Assembly (NCBI GenBank): GCA_947568535.1
Contig: CANOPF010000006.1
Location: 1-40,608, forward strand
Source of the DNA: an uncultured Clostridium sp.
GTDB lineage: Bacteria; Bacillota; Clostridia; TANB77; CAG-508
Direction: 5' to 3'
DNA length: 40,608 nucleotides
In this document: positions 18,928 to 27,253 of the stretch, piece after piece
Layout of the letters: each line of letters starts with the position of its first letter
How positions within the stretch are numbered: the first letter of the stretch is position 1
Position numbers and translations under genes: made by a program
The notes under the pieces: model-generated
What the model saw: only the letters and a program-made list of their open reading frames with translations
The model's database searches: none
Told to the model about the DNA's origin: nothing

Positions 18928-19068
18928 ATGAAAAAGAAGAACCAAAAAGAAAAAATGATAAAAAAACAATATGATAAAGGGCAAGTATTTGTAAAAATAA
19001 TGGCAGGAATATTAACCATTTTAATGTTAGCAGGAACAATAGGAACGCTTGTTTATGCATTAATGTAA
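18928..19068 (+). CDS. 46-residue single-pass membrane protein (DUF4044-like)
   Basis: The product has a basic N-terminus (MKKKNQKEKMIKKQYDKG) and one C-terminal membrane helix (VKIMAGILTILMLAGTIGTL). Shape and size match the DUF4044 family of Firmicutes mini-proteins. GGAGAAAGG provides a ribosome site. It ends 15 bases before cdaA and shares its promoter, so it may modulate the membrane-bound cyclase, but nothing proves that. Confidence 0.65.
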   Translation: MKKKNQKEKMIKKQYDKGQVFVKIMAGILTILMLAGTIGTLVYALM

Positions 19069-19083
19069 GAAAAGGAGAAATAC

Positions 19084-20010
19084 ATGGTAATCAATTTAGG
19101 AATGAATTGGGAAAATTTTTATAAAGACAATATTGTTTCTTATCTAAAATCATTACAAGAGAGTCCATTAGAATTAATTACGTTAATCTTAGATATGACT
19201 ATTGTTATCTTTTTATTATATTGCTTTTTAAAAGTAGTTAGAGGTTCTAGAGCATGGCAATTAATCAAAGGAATAGCACTTTTGATTATCACAACTTGGA
19301 TTAGTGGACTTTTTAATTTAAAAATTCTTAATTGGATTTTAACTGGAATTATGAATTTAGGTGTTATTGCTATTATTGTTATCTTCCAACCAGAATTGAG
19401 AAGAGCATTAGAACAATTAGGAACTAATAAATTGACTCGATTTTTTGGCATAGATCAAGATGTATCAACTAAGACGAAAGAAGATATTTATAAAGTGGTA
19501 ATTGCTGCTACAGAACTTTCTAAAGCAAAAACAGGAGCATTAATTGTTATAGAAAGAGATATAAAAATACAAGATATTATAGCAACAGGAATACCTATGG
19601 AGGCAGAAGTATCCCCACAATTATTAGTCAATATATTTGAGCCGAAAACGCCTTTGCATGATGGTGCAGTTGTTATTTCAGGCAATAAGATTTCTGCGGC
19701 AGCATGTGTGCTACCATTGGCGAATGATAAAGATATTGCTAAAGAATTAGGAACAAGACATAGGGCAGCATTGGGAATCTCTAAAGAATCAGATAGTATT
19801 GTGGTTGTTGTTTCAGAAGAAACAGGAAAAATGTCAGTAGCGAAAGATGGTACATTAATTGCTGATGTAAGAGAAGATGTCTTAAAAAAGATTTTAATGA
19901 ATAATGTGGTAACCAAAAGATTTGCCATGGAGAAGGTACAAAGAAAAAATAGATTAAAGAAGTTTAAAGCATTACTAAAACATGAAAAAGAACCAAAAGC
20001 AGATGAATAA
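19084..20010 (+). CDS. cdaA: membrane diadenylate cyclase CdaA
   Basis: The 308-residue protein has three N-terminal membrane helices (about 28-95) and a DAC domain with the active motifs HDGAVVISGN and GTRHRAALGISKESD. It condenses two ATP into c-di-AMP, which controls potassium uptake, osmotic balance and wall homeostasis. In Bacillus, cdaA stands before cdaR and glmM; here cdaR is absent next to it and a terminator follows at once, while glmS lies 7 kb away. The Lys-rich C-terminal tail (RKNRLKKFKALLKHEKEP) is longer than needed. AAAGGAG precedes ATG. Confidence 0.95.
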   Translation: MVINLGMNWENFYKDNIVSYLKSLQESPLELITLILDMTIVIFLLYCFLKVVRGSRAWQLIKGIALLIITTWISGLFNLKILNWILTGIMNLGVIAIIVIFQPELRRALEQLGTNKLTRFFGIDQDVSTKTKEDIYKVVIAATELSKAKTGALIVIERDIKIQDIIATGIPMEAEVSPQLLVNIFEPKTPLHDGAVVISGNKISAAACVLPLANDKDIAKELGTRHRAALGISKESDSIVVVVSEETGKMSVAKDGTLIADVREDVLKKILMNNVVTKRFAMEKVQRKNRLKKFKALLKHEKEPKADE

Positions 20011-20035
20011 AGTCGCTATAAAAGGCGACTTTTGC
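20008..20035 (+). terminator. terminator after cdaA
   Basis: 8-pair stem AAAGTCGC / GCGACTTT with an 8-base loop. It begins at the cdaA stop; the T-tail is short. Confidence 0.65.
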
Positions 20036-20070
20036 TTATAGCATATGCTTAGAAAGGTGAAGAAATTAGA

Positions 20071-20827
20071 ATGAGAAATATCAAGTTAACAATAGAATAT
20101 GATGGCAAAGATTTTCATGGTTGGCAAAAGCAACCTAATCAATTAAATATACAAGGAACGATAGAAAAGGCAATTGAACAAATAACTGGTGAAGAAGTAG
20201 AGCTTTTGGCTTCAGGAAGAACGGATAGTGGTGTACATGCACTTCGGGCAGGTAGCCAATTTTAAAACCAATTCGCATATTCCCATTGAAAAGTTTGCGA
20301 TGGCAATTAATAGTCGATTAAAAAAGTCAATTTTAATACGAACAGCTGAGGAAGTAGATGATAAGTTTCATAGTAGATTATGTTGTAAGAAAAAAACATA
20401 TCGTTATATTATTAATAATACTCAAGTGGGAACAGCCATTTATCGAAATTTAGAGACGCATATTCCTATGGAACTAGATGTCCAGAAAATGAAACAGGGT
20501 ATTCAATATTTTGTAGGAGAACATGACTTTAAAGCGTTTAAAGCAAGTGGTACTAGTGCAAAAAGTAGTGTTAGAACAATATATCAAGCGGAAATTATAG
20601 AAAAACCAGATAATAAAATTTGGATCGAATTAACAGGAAATGGATTTTTGTATAATATGGTTCGTATTATAGCAGGGACTTTAGTTGAAGTTGGGTTAGG
20701 AAATATTGAACCCGAAGAAATTTCATGTATTCTAAAACAAAAGCAGAGAGAGAAAGCAGGAAGAACATTACCTCCACAAGGTTTATATTTAGTTAAGGTA
20801 GAATATGAAACAGATGAACAAAAATGA
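20071..20827 (+). CDS. truA: tRNA pseudouridine synthase A, CGG +1 recoding
   Basis: Skipping the C of CGG at 20245 joins two frames into a 251-residue TruA, the normal length. The first 58 residues hold KLTIEYDGKDFHGWQKQP and the catalytic Asp52 in ASGRTDSGVHAL. The second part starts GQVANFKTNSHIP and runs through YRYIINNTQ, EHDFKAFKASG and GNGFLYNMVRIIAGTLVEVG to the end. TruA converts U38-40 of many tRNAs to pseudouridine, which itself helps hold reading frame. Unshifted, translation stops seven codons after the shift point, leaving an inactive 64-residue stub. Both halves are well conserved, so decay is unlikely. RBS AGAAAGG. Confidence 0.92.
20245..20247 (+). other. CGG +1 recoding site 3 (truA)
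   Basis: Context CTT-CGG-GCA. Skipping the C gives CTT-GGG-CAG-GTA and Leu-Gly-Gln-Val, the conserved GQV after the catalytic loop. Confidence 0.9.
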
Positions 20828-20870
20828 AGGAAGTGCATAAAATATAGTAAAAAGAAAAAGGAGAGAAAGC

Positions 20871-21359
20871 ATGAATACTTTACTTATATTTTTTGCCTTA
20901 CCCATTGCCGTTATTATTATTTCTATTGCTTTACAAAAGATTCTCAAATGCCCTGCTCTAGTAGCTGCTATCATATTTGCTATTTTTTTAATTGTTACTT
21001 TTATTATTAATAATTTGAATTTTCTCATTGCAGCTATTGTATATGCTATCATTAGTTTTATTACTGCTTATATCGTATGTATTATTTGTCGATTTGTTCA
21101 TTTACCAAGACAATGTTCTTGTTTTTCTAGAGGATGTGCAGAAAACAATAGGGTAGCACTTAATACGATAACAAATCAGACGCAAAATTGTGGATGTGGT
21201 TGTAATGATAATAACAACAATGATGATGATGAGAATTGTGATGGTAATTGGCAAGTTTCTGGCATGAATGGGATTAGTGCTAGAGTGAACATAGTTCCTA
21301 ATGGTAATACTAATGGAAGAACAGGTAGTATTAGTGGCTGTTACCGAAGAAGATGTTAA
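20871..21359 (+). CDS. DUF2651-like membrane protein with Cys/Asn/Asp-rich tail
   Basis: The 162-residue protein has an N-terminal half of three hydrophobic helices (about 3-20, 27-48, 51-73), with LPIAVIIISIALQKIL and NNLNFLIAAIVYAII resembling small DUF2651 (YbeF-type) proteins. It then has an unusual soluble tail: cysteine pairs (QCSCFSRGC, NCGCGC), a low-complexity Asn/Asp run, and a Gly/Asn-rich end closing in CYRRRC. The tail could bind metal or cross-link, but no known motif is met. It follows truA by 43 bases and ends at a strong terminator. Confidence 0.6.
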   Translation: MNTLLIFFALPIAVIIISIALQKILKCPALVAAIIFAIFLIVTFIINNLNFLIAAIVYAIISFITAYIVCIICRFVHLPRQCSCFSRGCAENNRVALNTITNQTQNCGCGCNDNNNNDDDENCDGNWQVSGMNGISARVNIVPNGNTNGRTGSISGCYRRRC

Positions 21360-21360
21360 A

Positions 21361-21406
21361 AAATAAAATCAGTCTAAGACAGTATTTGCTTGGACTGATT
21401 TATTTT
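21361..21406. terminator. terminator between the convergent DUF2651-like and pilin-like genes
   Basis: 13-pair stem AAATCAGTCTAAG / CTTGGACTGATTT (one G-U), 10-base loop; A/T-runs on both sides suit both genes. Confidence 0.8.
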
Positions 21407-21414
21407 CAGTTTTT

Positions 21415-22515
21415 TTATTCATTTACTAAGGAAGAAGCGTACTGACTATTAAATGTAGATGTTGGAATAGCAACAACAGGACGAATAGAACAACCATCGC
21501 CAAAGTTATTATTTACATTATAAAAATTGATATTTCCCATTCCTTCAAAAACATATAAACCACGATTGTTACCAGCAGAACCAGGAGAGGAAAGCCACCA
21601 AGTTAGCGAAGAATTAATATTATAGATTCCATAAAATTCATTTGGAACAAGCCAATTGTTTGCACAATTTGTTTTATATCCATAAGTTTCGAACGTACAT
21701 ATAAATTGATTTGAATTTGTATGTGTTTGATTATAAGATTTTGCGAATAATTCTACTGTTGGACTGGCAATAGCAAATTCAGCATCAGTAGACTTAAACT
21801 TACTCCAACGATCTGGATCAGTCAAAAATGCTGTTGCGGTTATATTAGGATTAGTATTAGTTTCTATGAATAAAGAATTAATCATTGGATTTAATTTTTT
21901 TCCAATTTCACTTACAGATGATCCATTAGGGTATTCTGAGGTATAAGAACCTGGTTTATAATCTCCTAAATTTGTATCTGGATTATCAGTAAGTACTTTA
22001 TCGGAGATAATATAGGTGTATTCATCATCTTGATAAAATAATCTCCATCCTCCTGTTTTATTTATTTCTGTTGTATAGTTGCTTACTTTCCAACCGTATT
22101 TACTGATTATTGTTTCTTCTGGTTTAGAAGGATTTTCTTCTGAAAAAGCCCCTTTCCATATTTCGGATGGTTTTATGGTATGATTTCCATATTCTTTTTT
22201 GGTAGTTAGTTCAGCGTCTAAATCTAAAGATTCTGATACATTAGAAAAATATTTATTTAATATGTTGATAAATTGTTGTTTGGTAATGTTTCCTTCTTGA
22301 TTTGATTGTATAGCTAGTATTTCTGTTCTTGCTTCTTCTATGATATTTGATCTTTCTGTTTGTTCTTTTGCATTAGTTGCTTTCATCACAATACTATTTT
22401 TTCCTGTTAACATAGCAATACTGATAGCTGATAAAATAAGCAAGATAATGATAGTAATGACTAAAGCAATTAGTGTTATTCCAGCAGATTCAGCTTTTTT
22501 TATTTTATTTTTCAT
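21415..22515 (-). CDS. pilin-like surface protein with large C-terminal domain
   Basis: The 366-residue protein has a prepilin-like start: basic leader, Gly at 12, then ITLIALVITIIILLILSAIS and a helical stalk. A linker leads to a domain with GWRLFYQDDEYTYIISDKVL and, near the end, WWLSSPGSAGNNRGLYVF and GCSIRPVVAI, a pattern like DUF6273-type domains on secreted proteins of gut Clostridia. It is probably membrane- or surface-displayed. GGAGG precedes the ATG. It is monocistronic. Proteins with this leader without pilus genes nearby also include the 166-residue one above, so dedicated assembly genes must lie elsewhere. Confidence 0.7.
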   Translation of the reverse strand: MKNKIKKAESAGITLIALVITIIILLILSAISIAMLTGKNSIVMKATNAKEQTERSNIIEEARTEILAIQSNQEGNITKQQFINILNKYFSNVSESLDLDAELTTKKEYGNHTIKPSEIWKGAFSEENPSKPEETIISKYGWKVSNYTTEINKTGGWRLFYQDDEYTYIISDKVLTDNPDTNLGDYKPGSYTSEYPNGSSVSEIGKKLNPMINSLFIETNTNPNITATAFLTDPDRWSKFKSTDAEFAIASPTVELFAKSYNQTHTNSNQFICTFETYGYKTNCANNWLVPNEFYGIYNINSSLTWWLSSPGSAGNNRGLYVFEGMGNINFYNVNNNFGDGCSIRPVVAIPTSTFNSQYASSLVNE

Positions 22516-22605
22516 CTTACGTAACCTCCATATCTATTTAATGTTACTTATAACATAATTCTTATTATTAGTCAATAGGAATATCATCTTATCTTCATAA
22601 AGTAG

Positions 22606-22634
22606 TTGAAAAAAAGAAAAAAATATGTTATGAT
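22606..22634 (+). promoter_or_regulatory. promoter for the ArsP_2-type permease
   Basis: TTGAAA (22606-22611), 17 bases, TATGAT (22629-22634). No metal riboswitch structure was seen in the short leader. Confidence 0.6.
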
Positions 22635-22660
22635 AAAAAAACAAAAAAGAAGGAGTAAAT

Positions 22661-23509
22661 ATGATAGATGTATTGGTTGATGCTATCAGTGATAGCGTAA
22701 AATTACTTCCATTTTTATGGATAACCTATGTCATTATGGAATACCTAGAGCATAAGACGCAAGATAGGACAAGAAGAGCTATAAAAAAATCAGGTAAATA
22801 TGGGCCATTGATAGGCAGTATATTAGGTATATTTCCCCAATGTGGTTTTTCTGTTTCAGCAACTAATTTGTATGCAGCAAGGGTAATTACATTAGGGACA
22901 TTAATTGCTGTTTATCTTTCTACATCAGATGAAATGTTGCCAATTTTTTTATCAGAAGCAGTACCAATTTCGACTATTGTATCAGTATTGGTCATAAAAT
23001 TAGTGGTAGGTATGATAGCTGGTTTTTTGATTGATTTTGTCATGAGGCTGAGAAAAAAAGAGGAAGAAGAGAAAATTATTGATTTATGTGAAAAAGAACA
23101 TTGCCATTGTGAACATGGACTAATCAAGTCAGCGCTAAGGCATACATTCAATATATTTTTCTTTATTTTATTGATTAATGTTTTGATGAATATAGTCGTT
23201 TATGGTATAGGGGAAGAACATATTTCAGAATTTTTGCAAAATCAACCCATTTTAGGTCCAGTATTAGCAGGATTAATTGGTCTCATTCCTAATTGTGTAT
23301 CTTCGGTTATTTTAACACAGATGTATTTAGAAAATGTTATATCAGTTGCTACCATGATTTCTGGTTTATTGGTAGGAGCAGGGGTAGGATTAGCTGTTTT
23401 GTTTAAGATGAATCAGGGGATAAAACGAAATTTACAAATTGTTGCCTTATTATATAGTATTGGTGTAGTTGTTGGAATTATCATAGAATTAATAGGAATA
23501 AGGATTTAA
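22661..23509 (+). CDS. putative manganese/arsenic-efflux-type permease (ArsP_2 family)
   Basis: The 282-residue membrane protein has two similar halves of helices separated by a charged, His/Cys-rich loop (EKEHCHCEHG, about 145-155). Signature segments FPQCGFSVSATNLYA and LSTSDEMLPIFLSE, and in the second half GLIPNCVSSVILTQMYLE, place it in the family annotated as arsenic efflux or putative manganese transporter. The loop could sense or bind metal. It stands alone with its own promoter and terminator. The metal is uncertain. Confidence 0.75.
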   Translation: MIDVLVDAISDSVKLLPFLWITYVIMEYLEHKTQDRTRRAIKKSGKYGPLIGSILGIFPQCGFSVSATNLYAARVITLGTLIAVYLSTSDEMLPIFLSEAVPISTIVSVLVIKLVVGMIAGFLIDFVMRLRKKEEEEKIIDLCEKEHCHCEHGLIKSALRHTFNIFFFILLINVLMNIVVYGIGEEHISEFLQNQPILGPVLAGLIGLIPNCVSSVILTQMYLENVISVATMISGLLVGAGVGLAVLFKMNQGIKRNLQIVALLYSIGVVVGIIIELIGIRI

Positions 23510-23537
23510 GGTTGAGTACCTTAAATCCTTATTTTAA
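23497..23537. terminator. terminator between the permease and the VirD4-like gene
   Basis: 15-pair stem AATAAGGATTTAAGG / CCTTAAATCCTTATT with a 7-base loop, overlapping both stop codons; serves both strands. Confidence 0.88.
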
Positions 23538-25873
23538 TGACTGTTTGGATTTCCTCTTTTTAGGTTAACAATGATGGCATCTTGGTTGTCAAATAAATAT
23601 TTTGAATCGGTTATGTCTGTTTGAACTGGGTCAAATTCGTTTTTTTCATCCATAAAATCTATATGTTGAAAATCAAATTTCTTTTTATTTGTTTCATGAT
23701 TATTATTTTCTGTTACCATTGAAGCTGTATGAGTATATTTGCTGAAGTCATAATTTTTAATTTTTTGTGGTTCTTTATATTTGGGTTGTAAAAAGTCTAG
23801 TAATCCACAACCAGCCAAAAGTCTTCCTTTATCACCCATGACTTTATAGCCACATTTTTTTAAGGTTAATGCTTGTAATTTTCCTTGTTTTAATGTACTA
23901 ACATATTTCCATGCTACATTTCCATATTTAGAATCATATTCTACTTTTTCGGTATCAATACTATTGGAGTAAGTCCACTCTCTATGCGTACCAAATTCGT
24001 TAGACCACCATTCGATTTCATCATAGTCTGCATTTCCAGTGAAAATTTTATTTGCACAATTAGATAGGATAAGAGAGCGATAATTTTCTTTTTGACCATG
24101 AACTTCTAATTGTGATAAACTTTGTACAGAGATAGTTGGAGCAACTTTAAATTTTCGATATAAGGTAAACATTGGTTCAGTAGCTTTACAGATAAAATCT
24201 GCAAATTCGTCAATGTATAAGAAGTGAGGTATGCGAGTAAATTCGTTTCCTGGCCTTCTTAAAACAGCATTTTGCATAGAAATCAAATAAAATAAACCAA
24301 AAGCTTTGTGCCCAGTAGCACCTAAATCTCCACGTCTAGTACAAATAAAGACTACTTTTCCTTCTTTTAAGAATTGATCAAAGTTTATGTTATGATGTCT
24401 GTTGCATAAAATTGGTTTAATACCAGGAATTCGTAATAAATTATCTAATTGACTAACGGCTGTATAAATATATTTTTCTATTTCTGTCTTTCCTGGTGCA
24501 TTTTGATAAAAGTTTTTCTTGAAATAGGTAAGTTGTACAGCATATTTTGCTTTTAATTCTTCATCATATGCCATGATTTCACACATTTTTTCGATTAATT
24601 CAAAATTGGTTAGTAATTTTAGTAGGTCTTCCATATTAGGAAGTGTTCCTTCATTCATTCTTGGATACATCTCTTTTAATAAAATAACCGTATTTTCGAT
24701 GGCTTGTGTTGAAATGTCAGCACGATACGATTCTTCAGGATCATCATGTGTTACTAAAAACATGGATTTTAAAACAGAAGATATCGTTACAGCAATTTTA
24801 GCAGGATCATCATAAATAAAAGGGTTTAGCCCAATTGTATTATGATGACTAGAAGGATCAATAATATCATAGTCAATACCAAAATTTTTACAAATATCCA
24901 TCATATGGTTAAGTACTTCATCATCAGGTGCCATTAGTGTGATTCCTAGATCACGATAAACGGTATCTCCCTGTATGGTACCCAAAATCATTTTCTTTAA
25001 GTAAGTATGGAAGATGGCTTCTTTTCCTGGCGTGGGGGTTAATAAATTTAAATTAAAGTTCTTATTTAAATAATCATTGTCATAAGGTTTATTTAATGTG
25101 GCAATTCCTGTTCGTAAAGCGGTAAAACCTAGTTCTTTTGAAGCTTCTCGGAAGAAATATTTTCTTTCGATATCTTTAGCCATTAAGGGTTCATAAATTA
25201 AGGAAGTTTTTCCTGTTCCTGAACCACCACATACAAATAGAGATTGATACCTGGAGGTTTCTGGAATAACAATTTTTTTATTGTAATCATCATCTGTACA
25301 TAAATAAACTTCACAAGTGTATGGTCCATGCCCTTCTTTTTTATCAGATAAGTCGATTCCACGAAAATCCCAAATAGAACGTACTTTAAGAGGATCATCT
25401 TTGATTTTAAAGTAAACCCATTTAAAGAAAGGATACACTGTTACTAGTGGTAAATATAGAGAAATAGCTACAAAGGCAGGAGTAACTAAATCCGAAAATT
25501 CAGTAATGAGAGTGGTATAATTAGGAACAGATAATAATAACAACCAAGCCCCCATATTAAGCCACTGCGTAAACATAGAAATGGCAACCACATAAAAAGC
25601 GGTAATAAAAACATAAAACAAAGTTACTTTGTAACCTTTGGCTTTAGCAAATTTTGAAGTTGGGCAGAAAGCAAAGGCAAAAGTAGGGCAAGCTAAAGCT
25701 AATAAATATTGAATAGGTCCCCAATAAGAATAAGAAACACCAGTAAATATCATCAATAACATTTCTACTATTCGATCAACAACAATGTAAGCAGTAAGTA
25801 AGGTTAATATATAAGTAGCAAAAGTATTTCTATTGGTATTTAATTTTTTCAAAAATTTATCTATATATTTCAT
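23534..25873 (-). CDS. VirD4/TraG-like coupling ATPase, orphan
   Basis: The protein of about 779 residues has four or five membrane helices in the first 155 residues, then a motor domain with Walker A FVCGGSGTGKTSL near 220, VFICTRRGDLGATGHKAFG, Walker B HFLYIDEFADF and QSLSQLEVHG, as in type IV coupling proteins that pump DNA or protein into secretion channels. The start is ATG at 25873, preceded by AGAAAGGGA; an upstream ATG at 25903 would put that site inside the gene. No relaxase, VirB4 or other transfer gene is near and the flanks are housekeeping, so it may serve a chromosomal secretion or spore-related role instead of conjugation. Confidence 0.82.
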   Translation of the reverse strand: MKYIDKFLKKLNTNRNTFATYILTLLTAYIVVDRIVEMLLMIFTGVSYSYWGPIQYLLALACPTFAFAFCPTSKFAKAKGYKVTLFYVFITAFYVVAISMFTQWLNMGAWLLLLSVPNYTTLITEFSDLVTPAFVAISLYLPLVTVYPFFKWVYFKIKDDPLKVRSIWDFRGIDLSDKKEGHGPYTCEVYLCTDDDYNKKIVIPETSRYQSLFVCGGSGTGKTSLIYEPLMAKDIERKYFFREASKELGFTALRTGIATLNKPYDNDYLNKNFNLNLLTPTPGKEAIFHTYLKKMILGTIQGDTVYRDLGITLMAPDDEVLNHMMDICKNFGIDYDIIDPSSHHNTIGLNPFIYDDPAKIAVTISSVLKSMFLVTHDDPEESYRADISTQAIENTVILLKEMYPRMNEGTLPNMEDLLKLLTNFELIEKMCEIMAYDEELKAKYAVQLTYFKKNFYQNAPGKTEIEKYIYTAVSQLDNLLRIPGIKPILCNRHHNINFDQFLKEGKVVFICTRRGDLGATGHKAFGLFYLISMQNAVLRRPGNEFTRIPHFLYIDEFADFICKATEPMFTLYRKFKVAPTISVQSLSQLEVHGQKENYRSLILSNCANKIFTGNADYDEIEWWSNEFGTHREWTYSNSIDTEKVEYDSKYGNVAWKYVSTLKQGKLQALTLKKCGYKVMGDKGRLLAGCGLLDFLQPKYKEPQKIKNYDFSKYTHTASMVTENNNHETNKKKFDFQHIDFMDEKNEFDPVQTDITDSKYLFDNQDAIIVNLKRGNPNSH

Positions 25874-26007
25874 GAAAAGATTCCCTTTCTTAATTATAAT
25901 CATACATATATATTATCCTATAAAATAGCGAAAAAAACAAGTCTTTTCGTCAAAGTTTTTGAATAAAAAACAGGAGAATGAATATAATAAGGAAAAGGTG
26001 ATAAATT

Positions 26008-26295
26008 ATGGAAAATGATCAATATAGAAAAGAGCAAAAGATAATAGAGAAAAATGAAATAGAAAAAGAAATTGAATTAATTAAAACGATTATTCGAACA
26101 AAAGAAGAGTTAAAAGTAGCTAATTGCAATTTTGAATATGCACACGATGATTTAGTGGATTATTATGTGTATCAAATAAAAGCCAATCAGGCTAAATTAG
26201 ATTATTTAATTAAGGTAGCTAAGGCAAATGGAATAGAAGTGGACATGATTAATGATATAAAATTTAGACTATGGAATGTGGAAGAAGTCAGTTAA
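26008..26295 (+). CDS. YaaL-like DUF2508 protein
   Basis: A 95-residue helical, charged protein whose middle, NCNFEYAHDDLVDYYVYQIKA, is the DUF2508 hallmark, followed by NQAKLDYLIKVAKANGIEVD. In Bacillus, yaaL lies between recR and bofA; here bofA also follows, 86 bases downstream, which supports the call. Function is unknown. The start has AAAAGGTGA. Confidence 0.8.
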   Translation: MENDQYRKEQKIIEKNEIEKEIELIKTIIRTKEELKVANCNFEYAHDDLVDYYVYQIKANQAKLDYLIKVAKANGIEVDMINDIKFRLWNVEEVS

Positions 26296-26381
26296 GATAG
26301 GTAATATTTGTCCATTATTTCACATACAAATGGTAATAAGAAATTATTATCATTTTTTTGGTGCAAGGAGTGAAAATTAGG

Positions 26382-26643
26382 ATGGATATAAATATACTTA
26401 CTTATTTGGCGTGCATTTGCTTTCTTTTTATTTTTGGTAGAATATTTATTTTACCACTAAAGAAAATTTTAAAATTGGTATTTAATTCTCTCTTAGGTGG
26501 AGGATGTATTTATCTTATAAATTTAATTGGTTCAACTTTCGGCTTTCATGTTGGTTTAAATTTTTTTACTAGTATAATAATACGGATTGTTAGGTTTACC
26601 AGGAGCAGTTTGTCTAATTGTTGTAAAATTGTTGATTGAATAA
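26382..26643 (+). CDS. bofA: pro-sigma-K processing inhibitor BofA, CGG +1 recoding
   Basis: Skipping the C of CGG at 26583 gives an 86-residue BofA; Bacillus BofA has 87. Residues 1-67 provide two membrane segments with LGGGCIYLINLIGSTFGFHV and the NFFTSIII strand. After the shift comes GLLGLPGAVCLIVVKLLIE, the conserved BofA C-terminus. BofA sits in the outer forespore membrane and holds the SpoIVFB protease inactive until the SpoIVB signal. Without the shift the C-terminus is an unrelated Ser/Arg/Cys-rich tail. The start is ATG at 26382, 11 bases after AAGGAG, because the longer reading frame would include that site. The yaaL neighbour confirms identity. Confidence 0.9.
26583..26585 (+). 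other. CGG +1 recoding site 4 (bofA)
   Basis: Context ATA-CGG-ATT. Skipping the C gives ATA-GGA-TTG-TTA-GGT and I-GLLGLPGA, the BofA signature. Confidence 0.9.
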
Positions 26644-26684
26644 ACCATATTAATAGCACAAAAGGATAAAGAAGAAAAAAGAAT

Positions 26685-26713
26685 TTGAACTTTCGGAGAA
26701 AATATGATACAAT
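26685..26713 (+). promoter_or_regulatory. promoter for the receiver-like gene
   Basis: TTGAAC (26685-26690), 17 bases, TACAAT (26708-26713). Confidence 0.7.
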
Positions 26714-26765
26714 AAAAAAGATTTTTTATTCATTACGTTTGTGTTAGGAAGGAATGAGATGAATC

Positions 26766-27209
26766 ATGATCATTTTAATTATTGATGATGAGCTAAATAA
26801 AATATATAAGATAGTAGAAGAAGCAGAAAGAATGGGGATAGAATGTATTGGATTTCAAACATTAGAACCAACCTTAAAGTTTTTAGAAACAGGAGAGATT
26901 GAAGGAACAGGAGAAAGAATTGAAATAGATGGTATTATAACTGATATGCAATATCCGATTCATGAGGGAATTTGTTCAGAAGAGGATAATTATGCAGGAA
27001 AATATTTAATTAAATGGTTAATAGAAAACAAGAAGGAAATACCAGTATTAGGAAACTCAATATGTTTTAAAGATTTTAAGACAGATTATCCTCATTATGA
27101 AGGAATGATGCCAGGATTATTTAATTCTCAGAAATTTGAAAGCTTTATTTCTGTACTAAAAGGTATTCCTCAAGTAAAACAGGAAAAATCTAACGAACCA
27201 GAACGATAA
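26766..27209 (+). CDS. stand-alone receiver-like (REC) protein
   Basis: The 147-residue protein starts like a response regulator: IILIIDDELNK supplies the acidic pair, and IDGIITDMQYP has the phospho-acceptor Asp at about 59. The loop after it is enlarged and holds acidic residues and Cys (GICSEEDNYAGK). The usual Thr/Ser and the Lys-Pro near the C-terminus are not clear (VLGNSICFKDF), so phosphorylation may be altered. No DNA-binding domain or kinase is adjacent. It has its own promoter and terminator. It may be a small switch binding another protein. Confidence 0.6.
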   Translation: MIILIIDDELNKIYKIVEEAERMGIECIGFQTLEPTLKFLETGEIEGTGERIEIDGIITDMQYPIHEGICSEEDNYAGKYLIKWLIENKKEIPVLGNSICFKDFKTDYPHYEGMMPGLFNSQKFESFISVLKGIPQVKQEKSNEPER

Positions 27210-27241
27210 AAAACGTGAGACATTATGTCTCACGTTTTTTT
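27208..27241. terminator. bidirectional terminator between the receiver-like gene and glmS
   Basis: AAAAAACGTGAGACA pairs perfectly with TGTCTCACGTTTTTT around a 3-base loop. Confidence 0.92.
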
Positions 27242-27253
27242 ATGAAAAAGTAA

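Noticed and set aside
22516..22660. Manganese (yybP-ykoY) riboswitch before the ArsP_2-type permease
   Set aside because: The leader after the promoter is under 30 bases, too short for the structure.
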